64,000 nucleotides of DNA from Nitrosomonadaceae bacterium. Lineage in GTDB: Bacteria > Pseudomonadota > Gammaproteobacteria > Burkholderiales > Nitrosomonadaceae. How positions within the stretch are numbered: the first letter of the stretch is position 1; every line of letters begins with the position of its first letter. Where the stretch lies: contig JAAZZR010000002.1 in assembly GCA_014237605.1 (NCBI GenBank), positions 1 through 64,000 of the forward strand. Reading direction: 5' to 3'. The position numbers and the translations under genes are program-made. Below the pieces are notes generated by a model. The model saw only the letters and a list, made by a program, of their open reading frames with translations, was not told where the DNA came from and did no database searches. Below, piece by piece: positions 9,451-20,206 of this stretch.

Positions 9451-11013
9451 ATGACGATCAAACAAGCTTTAATTAGTGTTTCAGATAAAACAGGTATTGT
9501 TGAGTTTGCACAGGCATTAAGCCAGTGTGGTGTGACCATCCTCTCTACTGGCGGTACTGCTAAATAATTGAAGAGTGCTGGTAGCGATGTAATTGAGGTA
9601 AGTGATTATACCGGTTTCCCAGAAATGCTTGATGGTCGGGTCAAGACCCTTCATCCAAAAATTCATGCTGGTATCCTAGCTCAAAGAAATTTGGCTACGC
9701 ATATGGAAATAATGGAAAGGATGTCTTTTCCAGCTATTGATCTGGTAGTGGTAAATCTTTACCCATTTAGCGAAACAATTGCTAAAGTTAGTTCCAGCTT
9801 GGAAGAGGCAATAGAAAATATTGATATTGGTGGTCCGACTATGGTCCGTGCTGCTGCAAAAAATTATAAAAGTGTGGCAGTAGTAACAGACCCGGAAGAC
9901 TATAACTCCGTACTGAATGAAATCAAATTAAATAATTGCATAGTTTCGGAGGAAAATCGTTTTCATCTTGCTTGTAAGGCGTTTTCACATACTGCTGCCT
10001 ACGATAGTGTTATCAGTAATTACCTTACAGGGATTAGTTCTGACGGACAGCATAAAAAATTTCCTGCAAATCTTAATCTTAATTTTAAGATAGCCCAGGA
10101 TTTACGTTATGGAGAGAATCCGCACCAGGAGGCGGCACTCTACAGGGATGATTCATCTGCCGCCACCGGAAGTCTTGCTAACTATAATCAGCTGCAGGGG
10201 AAGGAGCTTTCATATAATAATATTGCGGATGCAGATGCTGCGTGGGAGTGTGTAAAGACTTTCAATTCTCCTGCTTGTGTAATCATTAAGCATGCTAATC
10301 CATGTGGAGTAGCAGTAGCTGATAACCCGCTTATGGCATACACCGCAGCGTTTTCTACTGATCCAACATCTGCTTTTGGGGGAATTATTGCTTTCAACCG
10401 AGAGTTGGATGGCGTTACTGCTGAGGCCGTAATTAAGCAATTTGTTGAAGTGATAGTTATCCCAAGTATCACTGTTGAGGCTAAAAATATTCTTACTCAG
10501 AGAAAAAATGTACGGGTACTTATTCTTGATTTAATGGGAAAAGAGAATGCCCTTGACTTTAAACGTGTAGGTGGCGGTTTGCTAGTGCAAGCACCGGATA
10601 ATATGAATATTGATTCTAGTCACCTTAAAATTGTAACTAAGGCACAGCCAACACAGCAAGAAATGAATGATTTATTATTTTCGTGGCGTGTGGCTAAGTT
10701 TGTTAAATCTAATGCAATAGTATTTTGTTTAAATGGGCAGACACTTGGTATAGGTGCAGGGCAAATGAGTAGAGTAGATAGTGCACGTATTGCTTCAATT
10801 AAAGCGCAGAGCGCGGAACTCACATTAGCTAATTCAGTCGTTGCCTCAGATGCTTTTTTTCCTTTTCGTGATGGATTAGATGTGGTGGTACAGGCTGGTG
10901 CAAAAGCGATTATTCAGCCTGGTGGTAGCATACGTGATGACGAGGTTATTGCTGCTGCAGATGAACACGGTGTGACAATGGTTTTTACGAATATCAGACA
11001 TTTTCGACATTAA
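9451..11013 (+). pseudogene. purH: Bifunctional IMP cyclohydrolase/AICAR formyltransferase PurH, interrupted by one in-frame TAA
   Basis: PurH performs the last two steps of purine synthesis: formyl transfer to AICAR and closure to IMP. From ATG 9451 ([20 protein letters not shown]) the frame runs 38 codons to STGGTAK, meets TAA at 9565-9567, then continues without a break for 481 codons. Homologs have Leu at the stop (TGGTARLL), so a TTA-to-TAA change explains it. Total length would be about 520, normal for PurH, and everything downstream is intact, including [18 protein letters not shown] and the C-terminal RHFRH. A TTG directly after the stop could restart translation, but the product would lack the first strand and phosphate-binding loop of the IMPCH domain. 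This is either a real lesion or a base error. purD follows, so the pathway otherwise looks retained. Confidence 0.85.
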
Positions 11014-11099
11014 CTCCATGTATATAATATTTTTATTTGGAAAATTTATGCTGAAACCTTTCGTAGTATAGCTGTCTCTTCTGTAAATATATCCTGCAT

Positions 11100-12380
11100 A
11101 TGAAAGTACTTGTTATAGGTGGTGGCGGTAGAGAGCATGCTTTGGCATGGAGATTAAAGCAATCGCCGCGTGTAAATAACGTTTTTGTAGCCCCAGGTAA
11201 TGCCGGTACAGCCATTGAAGAGGGATTAAAAAATATTCCGATAACTGCAATCTCTGATCTTATCGATTTTGTAAAGAATGAACTTGTCGAAATTACTATA
11301 GTAGGTCCTGAAGCGCCACTTGCTGAAGGTATAGTAGATTCTTTTCGCTTAGCTGGTCTGAAAATATTTGGCCCGACTAAACAAGCTATACAATTAGAGG
11401 CATCCAAAGACTACTCAAAATCTTTTATGCTACGCCATAGCATTCCCACTGCAGCGTATGCTGCTTTCTGTGACCCTGTAATGGCCCATAAATATTTAGA
11501 TAAAATAGGCGCCCCGATTGTTATTAAAGCTGACGGCCTAGCTGCGGGTAAAGGCGTAAAGGTTGCGATGACATTGTCTGAGGCACATGAGACGGTTGAT
11601 GCAATGTTAGTTTCTAACAGTATGGGTGGGGCAGGTCAGAAGATTTTGATCGAAGAATTTTTAGAGGGAGAAGAGGTTAGTTTTATAGTTATGGCTGATG
11701 GTAAGAATGTATTGCCTCTTGCAACCAGTCAGGATTACAAGCGTCTAGGAGATGGTAACCATGGCCCTAATACTGGTGGCATGGGGGCATACTCTCCAGC
11801 ACCAATAGTTACTCCTGAGTTACATGAAAGGATAATAAATGAGGTGATTGATCCGGTTATAAAAGGTATGGCGGCGGAGGGTCAGCCTTATACTGGGTTT
11901 TTATACGCGGGGTTGATGATCGGTGAAGGTGGGGGTATCAACGTATTAGAATATAACTGTCGTATGGGAGACCCAGAGACGCAATCGATTATGTTACGGC
12001 TAAAAAGTGACTTATTGACTCTTGTAGAGAATGCAATAGATGGTACGCTTAATAATATAGATGCAAAGTGGGATTGTCGTGCGGCATTAGGTGTTGTTAT
12101 GGCTGCTTACGGTTATCCTGAGATGCCCCGTCAAGGAGATGTAATTCACGGTCTGTCAGAACTTATATTTAAGGATGATCTGGGTAAAGATTTTCATGTA
12201 TTCCAAGCTGGAACTAAGGTGGGTGGAAAAGATGGTAAAGAAATAGTAACTGCTGGTGGTCGGGTGCTATGCGTTACAGCTTTGGGAGATGATATCAAAA
12301 ATGCTCGGTATCGTGCTTATGAAATTTCTAATCAGATTTACTTTGATGGTTTCCAGATGCGGACTGATATTGGGCTATAG
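11100..12380 (+). CDS. purD: Phosphoribosylamine-glycine ligase PurD
   Basis: ATP-grasp enzyme that joins glycine to phosphoribosylamine, the second step of purine synthesis. 426 residues, full length. It starts with the GGGGREHALAW loop, and has the ATP-grasp lid/glycine-rich GLAAGKGV and the signature GPNTGGMGAYSPAP near residue 222-235, then MGDPETQ with the metal-binding region. It lies 86 bp after purH in the common purH-purD order, so the two are likely co-transcribed. hemF follows after 32 bp. Confidence 0.95.
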   Translation: MKVLVIGGGGREHALAWRLKQSPRVNNVFVAPGNAGTAIEEGLKNIPITAISDLIDFVKNELVEITIVGPEAPLAEGIVDSFRLAGLKIFGPTKQAIQLEASKDYSKSFMLRHSIPTAAYAAFCDPVMAHKYLDKIGAPIVIKADGLAAGKGVKVAMTLSEAHETVDAMLVSNSMGGAGQKILIEEFLEGEEVSFIVMADGKNVLPLATSQDYKRLGDGNHGPNTGGMGAYSPAPIVTPELHERIINEVIDPVIKGMAAEGQPYTGFLYAGLMIGEGGGINVLEYNCRMGDPETQSIMLRLKSDLLTLVENAIDGTLNNIDAKWDCRAALGVVMAAYGYPEMPRQGDVIHGLSELIFKDDLGKDFHVFQAGTKVGGKDGKEIVTAGGRVLCVTALGDDIKNARYRAYEISNQIYFDGFQMRTDIGL

Positions 12381-12412
12381 TGATCAACTATTAACTAAGA
12401 ATTTAATTAGGT

Positions 12413-13309
12413 ATGAATACAATTCAAGTCAAAGAATATCTTAGTACGCTGCAAGATAAAATTATTGAGCAATTAGAGCGGGTAGATGGCAAGCGCTTTA
12501 AATGTGAGAAGTGGGAGCGCCCGGAAGGTGGCGGGGGATTAAGTTGCGTAATTGAGCAGGGCAATGTATTTGAACGGGGCGGAGTAAATTATTCGCATGT
12601 ATTTGGTTCAGGGTTGCCCGCATCTGCAACTGCTGCAAGGCCTGAACTGTCAGGGCGCTCATTTGAAGCGATGGGAGTATCAATAGTATTGCATCCCTAT
12701 AATCCTTACGCTCCAACTATTCATCTGAATGTACGTTTTTTGGAAGCTCGTAAGGAAGGTGCTGAGTCAGTTTGGTGGTTTGGTGGTGGTATGGATCTGA
12801 CCCCGTATTATGGTTTTGAGGAGGATGCTAAGCATTTTCACCAGACCTGCAAGGATTCTCTTCAATCTTATGGTAATGACTACCATGAGCGTTATAAAAA
12901 ATGGTGTGATAAGTATTTTTATTTGAAACATCGGAGTGAGCCACGTGGGATAGGCGGAATTTTCTTTGATGACCTTAGTCAACCAGATTTTGATACTTGT
13001 TTCAAAATAACAAAAAGTGTAGGAGATCACTTCTTGCCTGCTTATATACCTATCTTGGAAAGACGCAGGAATATGTCTTATGGCGAACAAGAGCGTGATT
13101 TTCAAGCTTATCGTCGTGGTCGATATGTAGAATTTAACCTAGTTTGGGATCGTGGGACTCTTTTTGGTTTGCAGTCTGGTGGTCGTACCGAATCAATACT
13201 CATGTCTTTGCCGCCCATAGTTAAGTGGCGCTATGATTGGGAACCAGTACAAGGTAGCGCAGAATCAGAGCTTTATACTAAGTTTCTTATTAGTAAAGAT
13301 TGGGTGTAA
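12413..13309 (+). CDS. hemF: Oxygen-dependent coproporphyrinogen III oxidase HemF
   Basis: Oxidatively decarboxylates coproporphyrinogen III to protoporphyrinogen IX using O2, in haem synthesis. 298 residues, full length. Conserved blocks are present: [15 protein letters not shown] with active-site His, [22 protein letters not shown] and [21 protein letters not shown]. It follows purD by 32 bp and probably ends this long plus-strand run. Its presence agrees with ubiH in indicating an aerobic lifestyle. Confidence 0.95.
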   Translation: MNTIQVKEYLSTLQDKIIEQLERVDGKRFKCEKWERPEGGGGLSCVIEQGNVFERGGVNYSHVFGSGLPASATAARPELSGRSFEAMGVSIVLHPYNPYAPTIHLNVRFLEARKEGAESVWWFGGGMDLTPYYGFEEDAKHFHQTCKDSLQSYGNDYHERYKKWCDKYFYLKHRSEPRGIGGIFFDDLSQPDFDTCFKITKSVGDHFLPAYIPILERRRNMSYGEQERDFQAYRRGRYVEFNLVWDRGTLFGLQSGGRTESILMSLPPIVKWRYDWEPVQGSAESELYTKFLISKDWV

Positions 13310-13434
13310 TTAGGGTGTTAAATTTATAGGTAATAATCGGTAAACATAATAGTAGCGATAGAGGCTTAGCATTAAGAGTCTTTAGTTAGAACTGAGGTAT
13401 TTGTAATGTTGCGTTGTGTTTTATGTAATTAATA

Positions 13435-13463
13435 TTGACATTAAGATACTGGCACCGGAAAAT
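13435..13463 (+). promoter_or_regulatory. Candidate sigma-70 promoter for the small exported protein
   Basis: A consensus -35 TTGACA (13435-13440) is followed after 17 bases by GAAAAT (13458-13463, 4 of 6 consensus). It is about 75 bases upstream of the ATG at 13539. The gap after hemF (13310-13538) otherwise holds no gene. Confidence 0.4.
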
Positions 13464-13538
13464 AAAATTAATATTTTTATTGGAAGTAGTATTTATCAGT
13501 AAAATTTATACTTTAGAAATTAATATAGTGAGGAAAAA

Positions 13539-13952
13539 ATGACTAGTAACCAAATAGAAAATTATACTTGTTCCCAAGAAACAAAATTAGGCTTAAGTCT
13601 AGCTTCAAAGAAGGCGTATAACATTATTGCAGCATTAATTGTTTTATGTTTTTCTGTTGTTATGACCGCGCCTACAGCATATGCAGAAGATACTCCTACC
13701 GATTATGCTGTAGCTATATCTGAAACCGGCATGGAGGCAGCTTCAGCTGTGGCGACAATGGCTTATTTTCCAGCTAAAGCCGCTTTTGCTCTTGGTGGCG
13801 GAATAGTAGGTGGTCTTACTTATGCATTTACAGGTGGGGATGAAGAGGCAACAAGTAAAATATGGCGTGCCAGTATGGAAGGAGATTATATGATTGAACC
13901 TGGGCATTTAACTGGAGATAATCCTATTAATTTTGTTGGCCCAGAAAAATAG
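13539..13952 (+). CDS. Conserved exported small protein, function unknown
   Basis: 137 residues. A cytoplasmic N-terminus of about 28 residues is followed by a hydrophobic segment (IIAALIVLCFSVVMTAPTAYA) ending in a plausible signal-peptidase site before EDTP. The mature part has Ala/Gly-rich AYFPAKAAFALGGGIVGGL and ends GDNPINFVGPEK. I recall uncharacterised proteobacterial proteins with this layout but cannot name a family. GAGGA precedes the ATG. It stands alone: 229 bp after hemF and far from adk. No function is claimed. Confidence 0.65.
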   Translation: MTSNQIENYTCSQETKLGLSLASKKAYNIIAALIVLCFSVVMTAPTAYAEDTPTDYAVAISETGMEAASAVATMAYFPAKAAFALGGGIVGGLTYAFTGGDEEATSKIWRASMEGDYMIEPGHLTGDNPINFVGPEK

Positions 13953-14307
13953 TTATATTTTTTCTAATTTACTTTGAACCCAGGTGGGTAAATTGCATAC
14001 AGTACAAGGTACTAGCCTCCTTGTTAGGGGGCACAGGAATAAAGAAATTCTTTATTGTGTTTCGCAATTGATTTCCTAGGTGATAAATTTGTAAGACCAG
14101 TGGTTAGTAAATGATTGATTATCTATTATGCTGCTATTGCCCTAACTATATTAGTTAGCAAGTTATTTTAATTAATATTTAACTTGATTCTTGATGTAAA
14201 TCCAAGGTGGAAACTGTGTAGTAATCCACATTTATTACTCTAATTGCATAAACATATGGCGCAAACCCGCACGGGTATTGGGGGTAATCATAACAACTTG
14301 TTTTATA

Positions 14308-14337
14308 AGATTAAATTTTTAGTTTAAAATTTAATCT
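14308..14337. repeat. AT-only inverted repeat
   Basis: AGATTAAATTTT pairs perfectly with AAAATTTAATCT around TAGTTT. It sits in a nearly pure A/T stretch (about 14299-14345). It could be a terminator-like hairpin or part of an easily melted element next to the DnaA-box-like sites. Confidence 0.4.
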
Positions 14338-14399
14338 AATTAAAGAATATCCTTACAAAAGGGCAACTTAACAGCTTTAAATACAAATAACCCACAAAC

Positions 14400-14422
14400 T
14401 TATCCACAGTAACTGTGGACAA
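14400..14422. promoter_or_regulatory. Inverted pair of DnaA-box-like 9-mers
   Basis: TTATCCACA (14400-14408) is a perfect DnaA-box consensus. TGTGGACAA (14414-14422) is, on the other strand, TTGTCCACA, one mismatch from consensus. The two form a near-perfect palindrome. Either a DnaA-binding site or simply a hairpin. Confidence 0.4.
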
Positions 14423-14829
14423 GGAAATAAAATAGAAAGTACTGGGATTCAGACAAGAAATCTCAATGCTGTATAGAGTAAAAATGATTCTATGCCATTC
14501 TTAAATAAGAATGCCTTGTTATGAATGGATGGTGTTCCTTGAAATAAAAGGATCCTGATCAAATTAAGTACATTTTTATTTGACAGAATTTGGTTTGTCT
14601 CATAAGAAATAAATAGTAGAGGCGCCGGTGCATGCTAATTCAGCTAGGCTACATTATCAGTAATTCGAACCATTAATGTTGGTTCGTAATAATAGATACA
14701 GCTTAAAAAATACATGTGTTGTGGTTAGTAGGAAAAATAGTAATGACCAAATTGTTGAGATTAAAAAACTCGAGAATTTGGCTAGTTTGCGTTATAATTC
14801 ATAGCTATTACAGGAGTAAGTAATAATTG

Positions 14830-14860
14830 TTCCCCAGCTGACATAGTGGGGAATTTTATT
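14830..14860 (+). terminator. Terminator-like hairpin in the adk leader
   Basis: TTCCCCA pairs with TGGGGAA around a 10-base loop, followed by TTTTATTT. It ends about 20 bases before the adk start, between the TATAAT at 14793 and the ribosome-binding site. It may terminate upstream transcription or attenuate adk. Confidence 0.4.
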
Positions 14861-14863
14861 TAG

Positions 14864-15532
<669 letters not shown>

Positions 15533-15602
15533 TGATATGTAGAGATAAGTACTAGTAAAAATTCTGGTAAATTCGTTAGATTTTAATAATTAGGGGAGAA
15601 AG

Positions 15603-16862
15603 ATGGCAGTAAAAAATGCATTTTATGCTCAGTCAGGCGGGGTAACTGCTGTTATCAATGCATCTGCTGCTGGTGTTATCGAAGCTGCGCGAAAGAACAA
15701 GCTGAAAATTGGAAAAATTTATGCTGGCCGAAATGGAATTATTGGTGCTCTAACTGAGGATTTAATCGATACCGGTAAAGAAAGTAAAACAGCTATTAGA
15801 GGGTTATGTAGCACACCTTCCGGTGCCTTTGGCTCTTGCAGGTACAAATTAAAGAGTCTTGATGAAAATAGACGAGAATATGAACGCCTCATTGAAGTTT
15901 TTAAAGCGCATAATATTGGGTATTTCTTCTATAATGGTGGTGGCGATTCTGCTGATACTTGTCTTAAGGTGTCGCAGATAGCTAAAAAATTGGGTTATCC
16001 TGTACAGGCAATCCATGTTCCAAAGACTGTAGATAATGATTTGCCAATTACGGATTGTTGTCCTGGCTTTGGTTCAGTAGCGAAATATATTGCTGTATCT
16101 ACGCGTGAAGCAAGTTTTGATGTAGCTAGTATGTCGAAAACATCTACAAAAGTATTTGTATTGGAAGTAATGGGTCGGCATGCTGGATGGATTGCGGCAG
16201 CTGGTGGTCTGGCATCTGATAAGGACTGTGAAATTCCAATTGTTATTTTGTTTCCAGAAATTACTTTTAACAAGAAAAAGTTTCTTGCTAAGGTAAAAAA
16301 ATGTGTAAAAGAATTTGGTTATTGCTCTGTAGTAGTTTCAGAGGGAGTAAAGGATGCAAAGGGAAATTTCCTTGCTGACCAAGGATTGCGTGATGCTTTT
16401 GGGCATGCACAGCTGGGGGGTGTTGCACCGGTAGTTGCAAATATTGTTAAAGACGGATTGGGGTTAAAATATCATTGGAGTGTGGCAGATTATTTACAGC
16501 GCTCTGCTCGTCACGTTGCATCCAAGACTGATGTGGACCAGGCATATGCATTGGGTAAGGCTGCAGTAGAATTTGCTGTCAAGGGGCATAATGCAGTAAT
16601 GCCTACGATTAATCGTTTGTCTAACAAGCCATATAAATGGAAAATTGGAATGGCGCAGCTTTCTAAGGTGGCAAATGTAGAAAAAATGATGCCTAGTAAT
16701 TTTATTACAAAAGATGGATTTGGCATTACAGAAAAATGCCGTGCATATTTGGTGCCACTTATTAAGGGTGAGGATTATCCTTCCTATAAAAATGGGCTGC
16801 CTAAGTATGTAAGACTTAAAAATATAGGCGTTAAGAAGAAATTAAGTAATTTTAAGATTTAG
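15603..16862 (+). CDS. pfp: Pyrophosphate-dependent 6-phosphofructokinase
   Basis: Reversibly phosphorylates fructose-6-phosphate with PPi, replacing ATP-PFK and often fructose bisphosphatase. 419 residues. It has YNGGGDSADT near residue 110-119 where ATP enzymes carry GGDGS, then PKTVDNDLP near 140-148 with the Lys and catalytic Asp of PPi enzymes, and MGRHAGWIAAA near 189-199. It lies between adk and the membrane pyrophosphatase hppA, a pairing known in methylotrophs, nitrifiers and sulfur-oxidising symbionts, where glycolytic PPi is thought to be linked to proton pumping. GGGGAG precedes the ATG. PPi specificity is inferred from motifs. Confidence 0.9.
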   Translation: MAVKNAFYAQSGGVTAVINASAAGVIEAARKNKLKIGKIYAGRNGIIGALTEDLIDTGKESKTAIRGLCSTPSGAFGSCRYKLKSLDENRREYERLIEVFKAHNIGYFFYNGGGDSADTCLKVSQIAKKLGYPVQAIHVPKTVDNDLPITDCCPGFGSVAKYIAVSTREASFDVASMSKTSTKVFVLEVMGRHAGWIAAAGGLASDKDCEIPIVILFPEITFNKKKFLAKVKKCVKEFGYCSVVVSEGVKDAKGNFLADQGLRDAFGHAQLGGVAPVVANIVKDGLGLKYHWSVADYLQRSARHVASKTDVDQAYALGKAAVEFAVKGHNAVMPTINRLSNKPYKWKIGMAQLSKVANVEKMMPSNFITKDGFGITEKCRAYLVPLIKGEDYPSYKNGLPKYVRLKNIGVKKKLSNFKI

Positions 16863-16991
16863 ATTGAATAGTAATTTAGATACGGCTGAAATTATTTTAT
16901 TTGAGAGATGGAAAATTATTCCTAATATGGGGCTACTAGACCAATACCCTTCATATATTTACAGATGGTCTGACTTTAATTGGAGATTCAA

Positions 16992-19028
16992 ATGGTTCTC
17001 GGTTTAATCATTGCTATTGCTTGCGCGATAGCCGCATGCGTATACGGAGCGGTATCGATCAAATGGATTTTAGCTTTGCCAAGTGGAAATGAGCGTATGC
17101 GTGAAATTGGCACGGCAATCGAACAGGGCGCTTCTGCTTATCTGAATCGGCAATATACAACGATTGGCATTGTAGGTGGAGTGTTGTTGGTAGTTATTTT
17201 TGCCACCTTAGGTTGGGAGACAGCTATTGGCTTTGCTATTGGTGCAATATTATCAGGTCTTGCTGGTTTTATCGGAATGAATGTTTCAGTTAAGGCCAAT
17301 ACACGAACTGCAGAGGCTGCTAAAGGGGGGATCAGTCCGGCATTAGATGTAGCTTTTAGGGGAGGGGCAATTACTGGAATGCTGGTTGTTGGTCTAGGCC
17401 TTCTAGGGGTAGCCGGTTATTTTGCATTTCTTATAGCTATAGGTGTTTCTTCCTCAGATGCTATACACGCCTTAGTGGGACTAGCTTTTGGTAGTTCATT
17501 AATCTCTATTTTTGCCCGTCTTGGTGGCGGAATTTTTACAAAAGGCGCTGATGTAGGTGCTGATTTAGTAGGGAAGGTTGAAGCCGGGATCCCTGAAGAT
17601 GACCCAAGAAACCCTGCAGTTATTGCAGATAATGTGGGAGACAATGTAGGTGATTGTGCTGGTATGGCTGCTGATTTATTTGAAACTTATGCAGTGACTA
17701 TTATTGCAACTATGCTATTAGGCGGACTTTTAATTGAGAATGCCGGTACGAGCGCTGTATTGTATCCGCTCGTTTTGGGCGGTTTTTCAATAATTGCTTC
17801 AATAGTAGGTTGTTATTTTGTTAAAGCACGCCCAGGTGGAAAAATTATGAACGCGTTGTATCGTGGATTAGCTGTTGCAGGAGGTCTGGCAGCAGTTATT
17901 TACCTACCTATTACGGCTGTAATGATGAGCGGTGGAATAGTTATTGGAGGTGAAGAGACTTCATGGTTCAGTTTATACCTTGCAGGGATCGTTGGCCTAA
18001 TACTAACTGGAGCAATATGTTGGATTACTGAATATTACACCTCAACAGAATATAAACCAGTTCAACATATCGCTGAGGCATCAAGTACGGGTCACGGAGC
18101 TAACGTTATAGCCGGCTTAGGTGTTTCAATGAGATCTACAGCTTGGCCAGTAATAGTTGTGTGTATTGCTATCTGGTGTGCATATGGGCTAGCTGGAGTA
18201 TATGGCATAGCTATTGCTGCTACTTCAATGTTATCCATGGCTGGTATTATCGTAGCGCTTGATGCCTACGGGCCAATAACTGATAACGCTGGTGGTGTAG
18301 CTGAAATGGCTGGCTTACCAGAAGAGATTCGTAATATCACTGATCCACTTGATGCTGTCGGCAATACCACCAAAGCAGTTACAAAGGGCTATGCTATAGG
18401 CTCTGCAGGTTTGGCGGCATTAGTTTTATTCGCTGATTATACCAACGCGCTTGCTGCTGGAGGACAAGGAGAAATCACATTTGATCTCTCTAACCACATG
18501 GTCATCATTGGTTTATTTATTGGGGGAATGGTGCCATATCTGTTTGGTGCAATGGCAATGGAAGCTGTTGGCCGTGCAGCTGGATCGGTAGTTATAGAAG
18601 TACGTCGCCAGTTTAAGGAAATACCTGGAATCATGGACGGCACAGCTAAGCCTGATTATTCTAAGGCTGTAGATATGCTAACCAGAGCAGCGATAAAGGA
18701 AATGGTAGTTCCTTCACTTCTACCTATAGCAGTACCACTTATAGTTGGCCTCTTACTTGGCCCAGTAGCTTTAGGTGGTGTTCTAATTGGGGCTATCATT
18801 ACCGGAATCTTTTTAGCGATTTCGATGACAGCTGGTGGTGGAGCTTGGGACAATGCTAAGAAACATATCGAGGATGGCCATTTTGGTGGAAAGGGCTCTG
18901 AAGCACATCACGCTTCTGTTACGGGCGATACTGTTGGTGACCCTTATAAAGACACTGCTGGCCCAGCTATTAATCCTTTAATTAAAATTATGAATATTGT
19001 TGCACTTTTAATCGTTCCATTGATTTAA
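16992..19028 (+). CDS. hppA: Membrane-bound proton-translocating pyrophosphatase (K+-independent type)
   Basis: Integral-membrane pump that couples PPi hydrolysis to H+ transport (or the reverse). The track starts at TTG 16980; ATG 16992 is preferred because GGAG lies 6 bases upstream, giving 678 residues and about 16 membrane spans. Substrate motifs are intact: [11 protein letters not shown] near residue 187, [20 protein letters not shown], and the C-terminal [16 protein letters not shown]. The segment GNTTKA near residue 457-462 has Lys where K+-dependent enzymes have Ala, so it should be K+-independent. Paired with pfp upstream and closed by a strong terminator. Confidence 0.95.
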   Translation: MVLGLIIAIACAIAACVYGAVSIKWILALPSGNERMREIGTAIEQGASAYLNRQYTTIGIVGGVLLVVIFATLGWETAIGFAIGAILSGLAGFIGMNVSVKANTRTAEAAKGGISPALDVAFRGGAITGMLVVGLGLLGVAGYFAFLIAIGVSSSDAIHALVGLAFGSSLISIFARLGGGIFTKGADVGADLVGKVEAGIPEDDPRNPAVIADNVGDNVGDCAGMAADLFETYAVTIIATMLLGGLLIENAGTSAVLYPLVLGGFSIIASIVGCYFVKARPGGKIMNALYRGLAVAGGLAAVIYLPITAVMMSGGIVIGGEETSWFSLYLAGIVGLILTGAICWITEYYTSTEYKPVQHIAEASSTGHGANVIAGLGVSMRSTAWPVIVVCIAIWCAYGLAGVYGIAIAATSMLSMAGIIVALDAYGPITDNAGGVAEMAGLPEEIRNITDPLDAVGNTTKAVTKGYAIGSAGLAALVLFADYTNALAAGGQGEITFDLSNHMVIIGLFIGGMVPYLFGAMAMEAVGRAAGSVVIEVRRQFKEIPGIMDGTAKPDYSKAVDMLTRAAIKEMVVPSLLPIAVPLIVGLLLGPVALGGVLIGAIITGIFLAISMTAGGGAWDNAKKHIEDGHFGGKGSEAHHASVTGDTVGDPYKDTAGPAINPLIKIMNIVALLIVPLI

Positions 19029-19045
19029 ATATTTATAAGTAATGT

Positions 19046-19082
19046 AAAAAGCACACCTAGTAAATTAGGTGTGCTTTTTTTT
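19046..19082 (+). terminator. Rho-independent terminator after hppA
   Basis: GCACACCTA pairs perfectly with TAGGTGTGC around GTAAAT, preceded by A's and followed by eight T's. It closes the adk-pfp-hppA run and lies between convergent transcripts. Confidence 0.9.
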
Positions 19083-19168
19083 GGGTCTAAAATTCAGATA
19101 CACACTTCTGCTGCTTATTCTTACTACAGTGCTGGTCACTCCTTCATATTAGTTTTTAGAATCTAATT

Positions 19169-19573
19169 TTATTGCCAAGTTGGCATAGGTCTTCCTTCAT
19201 TAAGTACTAGCCAGCCACGAATGATACGGTAGGCTATCCATATACCGGCACCAATTGTAATGGTGTAGGAGAGAACAATGCCCAATACGGTTATGAATAA
19301 TATTACAGCGAGTATCAGCCACAAAAATGCAAACCAGAATGTACGTATCTGCCAGTTAAAATGAGAATCAAGATACGTGCCACGCACATCACTCCTTTTT
19401 GTGTAGTTGATGATAATGGCAATAATTGACGGCCAGCCAGTCAGGAAAGTCGTAATAACAAATGCTGACCCAATTAGCCCCATAATGACGCTTAAAGCAT
19501 GAAGCGCATAAATTATGTTCGTAAGTAAAACTAAATTAACTTGAGGTGTGATTGGTACGGGCCTTTCTGGCAT
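19169..19573 (-). CDS. DUF4870-like small membrane protein
   Basis: 134 residues with three predicted membrane spans (about residues 14-35, 38-58 and 77-118, the last long enough for two). The segment NYTKRSDVRGTYLDSHFNWQIRTFW between spans and the closing WLVLNEGRPMP are typical of the DUF4870/YidH-like membrane proteins found widely in proteobacteria. Function unknown. It stands between the hppA terminator and a small basic protein gene, both transcribed towards hppA. Start ATG 19573 follows an AGAGG-like site. Confidence 0.75.
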   Translation of the reverse strand: MPERPVPITPQVNLVLLTNIIYALHALSVIMGLIGSAFVITTFLTGWPSIIAIIINYTKRSDVRGTYLDSHFNWQIRTFWFAFLWLILAVILFITVLGIVLSYTITIGAGIWIAYRIIRGWLVLNEGRPMPTWQ

Positions 19574-19701
19574 GGATTACCTCTGTGGTCCCAGGGAATG
19601 TGATGCCGGGTTATTTAGAGAAATTCAATATTAATAATTATTTTTTTATTCAGATTGGTATGGATATATAAGTGTTATATCTATTTATAAATTATAGAAA
19701 G

Positions 19702-19863
19702 TTATTCCGTATTATCTGTATCTGTTAGTTCAGCTGGTAGTTCAGCACCATCTTTAGATCCTGCTTTCGCTTTATCAAGCTTGCGTTGCCTTTTATCTTC
19801 CTGTTTTTTCTTTTTAATTAAATCCCGTTGACGTTTTTCATATTGAAAATTAGGTCGTGCCAA
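19702..19863 (-). CDS. Small basic conserved protein (53 aa), below ORF-track length
   Basis: Not in the supplied track. Starts at TTG 19863, preceded on the minus strand by AAGGAG at 7 bases spacing, an excellent ribosome-binding site. The product begins MARPNFQYEKRQRDLIKKKK, very rich in Lys/Arg/Gln in its first 33 residues, then a Ser/Gly/acidic tail ending DTDNTE. I recall similarly sized MARPNY/F-type proteins across proteobacteria, all uncharacterised. A nucleic-acid or ribosome-associated role would fit the charge but is a guess. Confidence 0.75.
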   Translation of the reverse strand: MARPNFQYEKRQRDLIKKKKQEDKRQRKLDKAKAGSKDGAELPAELTDTDNTE

Positions 19864-20206
19864 TTTTTTACTCCTTGAGAAATATTATTAAGAAATAGAA
19901 GAAACCTTGCTCTTTATTTCCTATAATTTTACGCGGAAATAAGAAAGCTATCTAAAATCACACCTTGATTATCCACCATTACTAATATAATTGTAGATTA
20001 TATATAAGTGTACTAGGTTTGATTATAACTTTTTTAAATATGAGCTGAGCTATACTTAAAAAAGTAAATGCAGTTTTTTGTGCAGATCCTCATTTTATGT
20101 AGTATTAGCTATTACTACTATTATCTTGCCATTGAAGATGACAAAAGAGTTTATTTTTAATAACTATCAGATTTAATTGGTTCAATTTCTTACAAATATT
20201 TCTAGG
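19864..20206. other. 343-bp AT-rich interval, nothing recognised
   Basis: Very AT-rich sequence between the small basic protein gene and the cysteine desulfurase, both minus strand. No ORF, tRNA or convincing terminator seen. It should contain the promoter of the small gene. Confidence 0.5.

Noticed and set aside
9565-9567. Reassignment of TAA to a sense codon, to explain purH and mutS
   Set aside because: TAA is the normal stop of most genes here (for example rpsG, fusA, tuf, rplB), and the two sites would need different amino acids (Leu and Gln).
12767-13105. 112-aa minus-strand ORF inside hemF
   Set aside because: Shadow of the intact hemF gene.
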